Positions 1 through 4,585 of a stretch of 5,288 nt of DNA are shown in pieces. The notes beneath the pieces were generated by a model. That model was not told the DNA's origin and did no database searches. It saw nothing but the letters and a program-made list of their open reading frames with translations. Position 1 is the stretch's first letter. Each line of letters opens with the position of its first letter. A program made the translations under genes and the position numbers. The stretch is from Candidatus Methanoperedens sp. (GTDB lineage Archaea; Halobacteriota; Methanosarcinia; Methanosarcinales; Methanoperedenaceae), in NCBI GenBank assembly GCA_028679855.1, contig JAJRAP010000153.1, positions 1 through 5,288 of the forward strand, given 5' to 3'.

Positions 1-30
1 CGCGATACGCTTTATCAGCCAGTTACAGCT

Positions 31-71
31 TTATGATAAGCATGTTTCCTGCGTAACTTTTATGATAACAT
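31..71. repeat. Short direct repeat upstream of the first gene
   Basis: The string TTATGATAA followed by (G)CAT occurs twice, at 31-43 and 60-71, in the short region upstream of the start codon at 90. Both copies are AT-rich and look like TATA elements, so they may be tandem promoter elements or a repeated regulator half-site 29 bases apart (about three helical turns). The repeat is seen directly; the role is inference. Confidence 0.4.
53..68 (+). promoter_or_regulatory. Possible archaeal TATA box for the 90-461 gene
   Basis: The AT-rich element around TAACTTTTATGATA is centred about 28 bases before the ATG at 90. With the usual archaeal spacing of roughly 25 bases from TATA box to transcription start, the transcript would begin at or within a few bases of the ATG. 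That fits the absence of any Shine-Dalgarno match, and suggests a leaderless mRNA. Inference from position and composition only. Confidence 0.3.
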
Positions 72-89
72 CTGTTATTTACACTCTTA

Positions 90-461
90 ATGACCGAAGA
101 AACAAAACCTGAAAATCTTCCCCCGAAGGATGCGACTCTTGAAAAACTTGAGAAAATGCTTGAGGGCATGCCGGAAAATGCAAGACAGCCCATACGCGAC
201 CTGATCAACAAACGAAAAGTCGAGCTTGGGATAATGAAATCAGGATTGCCTCAGGCTGGATATAGATTGAGAAAAACAGAGAAAAAAGCTCCACCAAGAA
301 AGCCCTCAAAGGAAACTGTGAAATCACTAAATAAAATTGCTAAGAGTGTGGGTAAGATCAGGGAGCCTGTAGATGAAGTGAGACAGGATATTGACGTTAA
401 AGATGAACCTCTCAAGAAAGAACGAAAAATAACCGAAGAGTCGGATTCATATAAGTATTAA
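90..461 (+). CDS. Hypothetical charged, cysteine-free 123-aa protein
   Basis: I do not recognise this protein. It is 123 residues, with 21 Lys and 16 Glu, no Cys and no hydrophobic stretch long enough for a membrane segment or signal peptide, so it should be cytosolic. Residues about 15-50 (two short Leu/Lys/Glu-rich runs, then a basic segment) could be amphipathic helices. Residues about 60-78 are very basic and Pro-rich (KKAPPRKPSK), and the C-terminal third alternates Lys and Asp/Glu and is probably disordered. The basic middle would suit nucleic-acid or ribosome contact, but this is a guess. The ATG at 90 has no ribosome binding site; a TATA-like element about 28 bases upstream suggests a leaderless transcript. 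The gene converges on the reductase gene and their stop codons overlap by four bases. A real gene is favoured by its length and even composition, but it lacks homology support here. Confidence 0.6.
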   Translation: MTEETKPENLPPKDATLEKLEKMLEGMPENARQPIRDLINKRKVELGIMKSGLPQAGYRLRKTEKKAPPRKPSKETVKSLNKIAKSVGKIREPVDEVRQDIDVKDEPLKKERKITEESDSYKY

Positions 462-1492
462 ATTTCCCAGTACTGCCTGAACGTCACCCAGAGTTCAGGC
501 AGATTTTCCTGCAATAGCTCATTGGAAGCATAGCAAACATCAAGCATTTTTCTTTTCTCAAGCGCTCTGGTAATCGGCTTTCCTAGAAGGCGTCTTATCT
601 TTGTTTCATATTCTGATAATATCTCCATATCATTACTTTCAAGAGCTTTTACTATCGTCTTCCCTGCGATCTCACCTGCCAGCATGGCATTATTGATACC
701 CGCACCAGTGACAGGATCAGCCATCCCTGCGCTATCCCCCACGAGCAGGACATTCCCGCAGCAGAGCTTTTCACGCAGACCTCCTATGGGCAGGGCGCCA
801 GCGATATATTCGGTCTTTCTTCCATCAAAGCGGGCTGAAAAAGGGGTGCCGCTGATAAATTTTTCAAGATACGCCCGCGGATAACCATGCGTCACCCCCA
901 CACCCGCTTTTGCAGAATCGTTCCCTGTCGGGTATATCCAGACATATCCACCCGGTGCGAATTCCTTGTTAAAGAATATCTCGCAAGTCTGCGAAAGTGG
1001 TTTTATCCCTTTCAAATGATACTGTGCACAAACCGCGAATTTTTGCTTCTCAAATCCGCAAAGAGATGCCGTTTTTGAAAAAACACCATCTGCACCCACA
1101 ATAATTTTTCCCTGAGCCATGCCGTCGCGAAATTTTACGCCTCCTGGAACAATTTCCTGAAGGGGCGAACCCCATCTTATCCTGGCGCCTTCGTCTTTTG
1201 CTTTCCCGGAAAGCCCCCTATCAAACGAAGACCTATCTACCACAAACCCGTTCAGTTCAAAATCGTGGAAAGAGAGGTCTGGAAAATACGTGCGCATTTT
1301 CTTTATCCTGGACTGTACAACACTTTCATCAGGGATTTCCATATTGATGTTATTGCTGATGTAACCGGCGCAGGGCGACCTGCAGGAATTATTCTTTTCA
1401 AGCACAAGCACACAGAAGCCTGCCTGGGCTACTAATGCCGCGGTAACAGACCCGGCAGGTCCTGCACCTATGACAATTACGTCATGTTCCAT
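458..1492 (-). CDS. Geranylgeranyl reductase family FAD-dependent oxidoreductase
   Basis: Flavoprotein of the geranylgeranyl reductase / digeranylgeranylglycerophospholipid reductase family, which hydrogenates double bonds of isoprenoid chains in archaeal membrane lipids, chlorophyll or quinones. Numbering from the chosen start: the FAD-binding Rossmann motif GAGPAG is at 9-14 with the ribose-binding acid E32; a Cys-centred RSPCAG, like the conserved Cys region of the family, at 38-43; GADG at 133-136; the family's PGGYVWIYP at 180-188; and the second FAD motif GDSAGMADPVTGAG at 252-265. There are no membrane segments, so it is probably a peripheral membrane enzyme. At 344 residues it is somewhat shorter than typical archaeal lipid reductases (about 390-400). 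An ATG at 1507 would add five residues, but the ATG at 1492 overlaps the lplA stop as TGATG and puts the Rossmann fold at the usual distance from the N-terminus. It is the last gene of the lplB-lplA operon. The substrate (lipid core or menaquinone/phenazine side chain) cannot be read from sequence. Confidence 0.88.
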   Translation of the reverse strand: MEHDVIVIGAGPAGSVTAALVAQAGFCVLVLEKNNSCRSPCAGYISNNINMEIPDESVVQSRIKKMRTYFPDLSFHDFELNGFVVDRSSFDRGLSGKAKDEGARIRWGSPLQEIVPGGVKFRDGMAQGKIIVGADGVFSKTASLCGFEKQKFAVCAQYHLKGIKPLSQTCEIFFNKEFAPGGYVWIYPTGNDSAKAGVGVTHGYPRAYLEKFISGTPFSARFDGRKTEYIAGALPIGGLREKLCCGNVLLVGDSAGMADPVTGAGINNAMLAGEIAGKTIVKALESNDMEILSEYETKIRRLLGKPITRALEKRKMLDVCYASNELLQENLPELWVTFRQYWEI

Positions 1493-2235
1493 CAGCGATA
1501 TACCCATTCAGTGGAGTAATATTTTGGAAGTAAGCTTTTAGTCAGTTCTTTTTCCTTATTGCTAAGAGTACCAGTTTTCAATTTCACATGGAAGCGCTCT
1601 TCGAATTTGTCCTTCATGACATTCTTAACTTCTTCCATGTCTAGCTGTTCGCCAAGTTCCCTGTCAAGCCATGTCAGCCCCTCCCTGATAGAGGCAATTT
1701 TTTTATCAAGGAACTTTTCCTTTGGGATGTTGGAGATCCTCAGCATCTCCTCGATGTCAAAATCAAGCAGCAGTGTCCCGTTCTGGAGCAGCTTTCCTTC
1801 CCGGCGCGTCTGGGCGTTCCCAGATATCTTCTTGTTGTCCACGGTGACATCGTTGATGGGACGAAAAGCTGCATTGAGACCGTAATGAACAAGCGTGTCT
1901 ATAAGGACGCCGCATACCTGTTTATATGATTCAATTATATCAAGCGGGAAAAGGTCGTTGTCGATAGTCCCGACAACTCCGTAGTTTATCTGCCTGCACC
2001 TGTCATCTGAGAACGCTATCCCGCCGCCGCTTATCCGCCTCGTGATAATATAGTCTTTGCATTTGGGAAGATCTAACTCCACTTCTGCTTTCTGGAAAAA
2101 ACCAAGTATGATAGATTTCTTTGGCGTCCAGAAAAAGAAGGTGTCCCCCTCATCGCCCTTCAATATCGCCTCATCCATAGCCATCATGTCGCGTATGTCC
2201 ACAAGCCCGAAATCAATAAATCTCCATTCTTTCAT
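1492..2235 (-). CDS. lplA: Lipoate-protein ligase A, catalytic domain subunit
   Basis: Catalytic half of a two-gene archaeal lipoate-protein ligase: it activates lipoate with ATP to lipoyl-AMP and transfers it to a lysine of a carrier domain (E2 of 2-oxoacid dehydrogenases, or GcvH-like proteins). The biotin/lipoate ligase fold is shown by the lipoate-loop signature RRISGGG at 66-72, INYGVVG at 83-89, and NDVTVDNKKISGNAQ at 128-142, whose K136 (KISG) is the catalytic/adenylate-binding lysine of the family. The C-terminal KYYSTEW resembles the end of stand-alone archaeal LplA proteins. At 247 residues it lacks the C-terminal accessory domain of bacterial LplA, which here is the upstream gene. 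An oddity is that the family's GGGA(V/I)(Y/F)HD reads GGGIAFSD, with Ser76 in place of His. The start is firm: GGAGG lies six bases upstream. An octanoyltransferase is less likely because the accessory subunit is adjacent. Confidence 0.9.
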   Translation of the reverse strand: MKEWRFIDFGLVDIRDMMAMDEAILKGDEGDTFFFWTPKKSIILGFFQKAEVELDLPKCKDYIITRRISGGGIAFSDDRCRQINYGVVGTIDNDLFPLDIIESYKQVCGVLIDTLVHYGLNAAFRPINDVTVDNKKISGNAQTRREGKLLQNGTLLLDFDIEEMLRISNIPKEKFLDKKIASIREGLTWLDRELGEQLDMEEVKNVMKDKFEERFHVKLKTGTLSNKEKELTKSLLPKYYSTEWVYR

Positions 2236-2236
2236 T

Positions 2237-2527
2237 TTATGCCTCCAGAGCTTTCATTATGGATTCGGTGAAATCAGAAGGTGCCGTCCCCGGTGACTGG
2301 ATATTCTCTTTTTCATAGGTATCTTCGATATTTTTCAGGAGCTCTTCACGGTTTGCAGATGTACCCTTTAAGTTCTCAAGTATTTTAAAGATCGCTTCTT
2401 CAGGGAAAAGGAAGAAATCCCCTGAGATCGTTATGTCTTTTATCCTTCCATTTTCAATGTTTACAAATGATCTGATGAGTCCACCTCTTGATTTGTGGAT
2501 GCCGGGTTTTGTTTTCAATATTTCCAT
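2237..2527 (-). CDS. lplB: Lipoate-protein ligase accessory subunit (LplA C-terminal domain)
   Basis: A 96-residue protein matching the accessory (C-terminal) domain of lipoate-protein ligase, which in archaea such as Thermoplasma acidophilum is encoded separately as LplB and is required with LplA for lipoyl-AMP formation. The recognisable features are KSRGGLIR at 12-19, then a two-strand segment with IENGRIKDI at 24-32, then ISGDFFLFPEEAI at 34-46, the hallmark of this domain, then a helix and LKG at 53-55. The last 40 residues are charged and helical. No membrane segment or Cys is present. It is the first gene of the operon: its stop is one base before the lplA ATG, and its C-terminal codons supply the lplA ribosome binding site, so equal and coupled synthesis of the two subunits is expected. 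An AAGGAG site eight bases upstream supports the start, and a TATA-like promoter lies about 50 bases upstream. Confidence 0.85.
   Translation of the reverse strand: MEILKTKPGIHKSRGGLIRSFVNIENGRIKDITISGDFFLFPEEAIFKILENLKGTSANREELLKNIEDTYEKENIQSPGTAPSDFTESIMKALEA
2242..2246 (-). promoter_or_regulatory. Ribosome binding site of lplA inside lplB
   Basis: A perfect GGAGG lies six bases before the lplA ATG and is made from the last sense codons of lplB (Leu-Glu-Ala). It fixes the lplA start and indicates translational coupling of the two subunits. Confidence 0.8.
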
Positions 2528-2535
2528 AGCCGTTG

Positions 2536-2541
2536 CTCCTT
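2536..2541 (-). promoter_or_regulatory. Ribosome binding site of lplB
   Basis: AAGGAG lies eight bases before the ATG at 2527, a good Shine-Dalgarno match at normal spacing. It supports this start, and means the transcript has a leader, unlike several other genes in the window. Confidence 0.7.
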
Positions 2542-2573
2542 TTGATTCTCAGGTTATCAAGATGCTGTGATCG

Positions 2574-2587
2574 TATAAAAAAATATA
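2574..2587 (-). promoter_or_regulatory. Probable TATA box of the lplB-lplA-reductase operon
   Basis: On the minus strand the sequence reads TATATTTTTTTATA. As a TATA box it would place the transcription start near 2550, giving a leader of about 20 bases that contains the AAGGAG site. The same T-run lies directly after the hairpin at 2588-2613 and could also end the upstream transcript. Position and composition only; inference. Confidence 0.45.
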
Positions 2588-2613
2588 GGCGCAGAATTTT
2601 ATATTCTGGCGCC
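2577..2613 (-). terminator. Terminator-like hairpin plus T-run after the small cysteine protein gene
   Basis: The arms GGCGCAGAAT (2588-2597) and ATTCTGGCGCC (2603-2613) pair over ten base pairs with one bulged G and a five-base loop. On the minus strand the stem is followed by TATA and then seven T residues (2583-2577). This is intrinsic-terminator geometry; in archaea the T-run alone can suffice. The right arm overlaps the last codons and the loop overlaps the stop of the 2599-2814 gene, so the hairpin sits inside its 3' end. Confidence 0.55.
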
Positions 2614-2814
2614 CTCGTTCTGCCAGGATACCTTGTGTGAACCCAGAAAACCATTCTTGAATCTCGGACAGAGATCAATACTGCAGTTCTTTGAGTATTT
2701 TTGTCTGCACTCGGTCACAAGGCGAAGGGGCAAGATGTCGGTCTGCTCATAATGGGCAAATGAGGCAAAAATACCTTTCCCGATGGCACAGCCGGATACA
2801 GGTCTAATCTTCAT
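2599..2814 (-). CDS. Hypothetical 71-aa cysteine-containing protein
   Basis: I do not recognise this protein. It has four Cys (9, 36, 44, 49) and two His (21, 60). C36-x7-C44-x4-C49 with C9 could bind a metal or an iron-sulfur cluster, or form disulfides, but it does not match a known finger spacing that I can name. There is no signal peptide or membrane segment. Evidence that it is a real gene: a perfect GGAGG six bases before the ATG, a clear TATA box further upstream, and a hairpin plus T-run at its end, forming a complete single-gene transcription unit. It sits between the GPN GTPase and the lplB operon, all on the same strand, but has its own promoter, so a shared function is not implied. 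The C-terminus (SWQNEGARI) is cut abruptly by the stop inside the hairpin, so a decayed remnant of a longer protein is possible. Confidence 0.62.
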   Translation of the reverse strand: MKIRPVSGCAIGKGIFASFAHYEQTDILPLRLVTECRQKYSKNCSIDLCPRFKNGFLGSHKVSWQNEGARI

Positions 2815-2820
2815 ACGTTT

Positions 2821-2825
2821 CCTCC
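2821..2825 (-). promoter_or_regulatory. Ribosome binding site of the 71-aa gene
   Basis: A perfect GGAGG lies six bases upstream of the ATG at 2814. It is the main evidence that this short unrecognised frame is translated, and that this ATG is the start. Confidence 0.7.
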
Positions 2826-2827
2826 AT

Positions 2828-2850
2828 CTGTAGATAGTATCGTACTACAG
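2828..2850 (-). promoter_or_regulatory. Inverted repeat in the leader of the 71-aa gene
   Basis: CTGTAG (2828-2833) and CTACAG (2845-2850) are perfect inverted copies separated by 11 bases. An alternative fold pairs the outer CTGT/ACAG with an inner AGTA/TACT around a three-base loop. The repeat runs from about the predicted transcription start to three bases before the GGAGG, a position suited to a repressor site or an mRNA hairpin affecting ribosome access. The repeat is seen; the function is inference. Confidence 0.4.
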
Positions 2851-2874
2851 CAATTGAAAGAATTAATCATTATG

Positions 2875-2882
2875 TTATATAA
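2875..2882 (-). promoter_or_regulatory. TATA box of the 71-aa gene
   Basis: TTATATAA on the minus strand, immediately after the GPN GTPase stop codon. Archaeal spacing would put the transcription start near 2850, giving a leader of about 36 bases with the inverted repeat and a GGAGG site. It is the best TATA match in the window. Confidence 0.5.
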
Positions 2883-3647
2883 TTAATCCCTGCTCAGGTC
2901 TTCGCCGCCATAAAATATCTGCTGGACTGTATTATATACATCCTCCATACCCGATCCGTATGTGGATGAGACCGGGAGTAACTTCTGCCCTTTATCGAAT
3001 GACATGAGGGCTGACAAGAACTCTATGTTAAGCTGGTTGTGCAGAGTTGGCATCTCATGATGTATCGCTTCGTCAAGTTCAATGAAATCATTGCTCCATT
3101 TCAATATATCTTCACGTTCTTCATCTTTCACGAGGTCGGATTTTGTAAGAATACCCATGAAAGGAACATTGAACCTGACCTGCACAGAGGCTGCTTGAAG
3201 CATCAATGTGATAAATCCCGATGGGGTCTTTGATATAATAGGGTCATAGAGGAAGCCGATTATGGATCTATCAGCACCGAAAGAATCAACAAGGACTTTT
3301 CCCGACTGCCTGAGGGTGAAAAGTTCCATCTGACCTGGAGTGTCAAAAATAACGTATTCTGTTTCAAAGCTTTCTATTATCTCTTTCATCTCACCTATGT
3401 TCAGAGCCAGCATGTCAGCGGCGATTATCTGAGCCCCGTTTGGTCCCACGCCGTACTCTTCCATTATATCTTTCAGTTTTATCCAGTCCCTGATATCCAC
3501 ATCAGGGATGTATGGCGCGTTCTCTATGCCCGGATCGAGGTTCACTGTCACAGCATCATATCCCTGTCCCTGCATCCATCCAAGGAATGCGCCAGTGAGT
3601 GAGGACTTGCCGCTTCCTGCTGAGCCGATAAAGTAAAGGTTAATCAT
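2883..3647 (-). CDS. GPN-loop GTPase
   Basis: Archaeal member of the GPN-loop GTPase family (XAB1/Npa3/GPN1-3 in eukaryotes, where they help assemble and import RNA polymerase II; the archaeal role is not settled). It has all the nucleotide-binding motifs: P-loop GSAGSGKSS at 8-16, NLDP at 36-39 (switch I region), the diagnostic GPN tripeptide at 68-70 in GVGPNGA, DTPGQ at 102-106 (G3), TKSD at 168-171 (G4, guanine specificity) and a VSS segment near the C-terminus (G5). At 254 residues it is the usual archaeal single-domain length, intact and soluble; these proteins act as homodimers with the GPN loops in trans. No Shine-Dalgarno precedes the ATG, and only 44 bases separate it from the divergent prenyltransferase start, so the mRNA is probably leaderless or nearly so. 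It is followed by the 71-aa gene after a short spacer with its own promoter. Confidence 0.93.
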   Translation of the reverse strand: MINLYFIGSAGSGKSSLTGAFLGWMQGQGYDAVTVNLDPGIENAPYIPDVDIRDWIKLKDIMEEYGVGPNGAQIIAADMLALNIGEMKEIIESFETEYVIFDTPGQMELFTLRQSGKVLVDSFGADRSIIGFLYDPIISKTPSGFITLMLQAASVQVRFNVPFMGILTKSDLVKDEEREDILKWSNDFIELDEAIHHEMPTLHNQLNIEFLSALMSFDKGQKLLPVSSTYGSGMEDVYNTVQQIFYGGEDLSRD

Positions 3648-3669
3648 TTGTATCTGGGGAGTAATATCG

Positions 3670-3708
3670 ATGATTAGAGAAAAGAGTTGTGATGCTATCC
3701 AAACTTAA
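3670..3708 (+). CDS. Possible 12-codon leader ORF overlapping the ubiA start
   Basis: A 12-codon frame (MIREKSCDAIQT) starts at ATG 3670, preceded by GGGGAG (3656-3661) at eight bases. It runs through the ubiA start in another frame and stops at 3706-3708. The ubiA ATG itself has no clear ribosome binding site, so ribosomes loaded on this leader might reinitiate at the ATG at 3692, about 16 bases before the leader stop. A chance occurrence is quite possible, and the peptide has no recognisable attenuation motif. Confidence 0.25.
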   Translation: MIREKSCDAIQT

Positions 3709-4585
3709 ACTTTATTCGGATTTCGTGGTACTCAAGCATACGCTGTTCGCCGTCCCGTTCGCGTACCTTGGTGCTTTCCTGGGCGCTATCCTTACAACTG
3801 GCGGAGTGCCGCAGCTTAGGATCCTATTATGGGTCGGGCTTGCGTTCCTTGGCGCAAGGAGCGCAGCTATGGCATTGAACAATCTTGTCGATAAAGATAT
3901 TGACGCAAGAAATCCAAGGACTGCAGGTCGCGAACTCCCCTCAGGTAAGATCTCTTTGAAAGAGGTTTGGGCGATCATTATTGTATCATACTTCCTGCTG
4001 TTCTTTTCCTCATATCAATTGAACTGGCTCTGCTTACTGTTGTCGCCCATCATTCCAGTCACATCGATCTTATATCCATACATCAAGCGTTTCAGTCCTA
4101 TCTCTCATTTCGTGCTGGGACTGAATCTTGGCTATGCACCTGTGGGAGGCTGGCTTGCGGTCACGGGAGTTGTCAACTTTCCGTTCGGCGCATCCGAATT
4201 CGCAATGCTGCTGCTGCTTTTTGCTGTTACTTTCTGGGTAGCTGGATTTGATATCATATACTCGCTTTTGGATTTTGATTTTGATAAGAAAGAGGGGCTT
4301 TTTTCTGTGCCGACATTTTTTGGAGTGAAGAATGCGCTGGTGTTCTCTTTCGCATCGCATATCATGATGCTGGTGCTGCTTATCGGTTTGATGTTCGTGC
4401 TGAATCTTGGGATCGTTTTTAAGGCAGGGCTTGTGGTTATCGCGGCGCTTATATGGTATGAGCACACGCTTGTAAAGGCTGATAATTTTAGGAGCATACC
4501 TGTAGCGTTCTTTAATGTGAATGCTGCGGTGAGTTTGAGCATGCTGGTTTTCACAGTGGCGGATGTTATGATGTCAATACCTTAA
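3692..4585 (+). CDS. ubiA: UbiA-family prenyltransferase (quinone biosynthesis type)
   Basis: Integral membrane prenyltransferase that attaches a polyprenyl chain to an aromatic acceptor, close to the 4-hydroxybenzoate polyprenyltransferase / MqnP-type group (futalosine menaquinone pathway). Numbering from the ATG: the first Asp-rich motif NNLVDKDIDARNPRTAGREL is at 63-82, and the second, DIIYSLLDFDFDKKEGLFSVP, at 187-207; both bind Mg-diphosphate and are complete. Between and after them run about eight or nine hydrophobic segments, the family's topology, and 297 residues is the usual length. A GTG one codon upstream (3689) could also start. The ATG has no clear ribosome binding site, but a short leader frame with one overlaps it. 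It diverges from the GPN gene and converges on the macro-domain gene with a 12-base overlap. The acceptor is not provable here: menaquinone precursor is favoured, while other UbiA roles such as archaeol lipid synthesis fit the motifs less well. Confidence 0.9.
   Translation: MLSKLKLYSDFVVLKHTLFAVPFAYLGAFLGAILTTGGVPQLRILLWVGLAFLGARSAAMALNNLVDKDIDARNPRTAGRELPSGKISLKEVWAIIIVSYFLLFFSSYQLNWLCLLLSPIIPVTSILYPYIKRFSPISHFVLGLNLGYAPVGGWLAVTGVVNFPFGASEFAMLLLLFAVTFWVAGFDIIYSLLDFDFDKKEGLFSVPTFFGVKNALVFSFASHIMMLVLLIGLMFVLNLGIVFKAGLVVIAALIWYEHTLVKADNFRSIPVAFFNVNAAVSLSMLVFTVADVMMSIP

Noticed and set aside
23..211. Minus-strand 62-codon frame at the left edge
   Set aside because: It is antisense to the 90-461 gene, Ser/Phe-rich, with no start signal or motif.
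1493..1507. Earlier ATG for the reductase gene at 1507, adding five residues
   Set aside because: The ATG at 1492 forms a TGATG overlap with the lplA stop and gives the normal distance to the Rossmann motif; neither start has a strong ribosome site, so the earlier one remains possible but less likely.
1559..2296. Plus-strand open frames running opposite lplA and lplB
   Set aside because: They are Ser/Phe-rich antisense shadows of well-supported genes, without ribosome binding sites or recognisable motifs.
2454..2678. A 74-codon minus-strand frame spanning the lplB start and the end of the 71-aa gene
   Set aside because: It crosses the terminator hairpin and promoter region, overlaps two better supported genes in another frame, and has no ribosome binding site.
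4070..4554. Two long minus-strand frames inside ubiA (131 and 140 codons)
   Set aside because: They lie antisense to a clear membrane enzyme; their His/Lys/Ser-rich translations look like the reverse of hydrophobic codons, and they show no domain.
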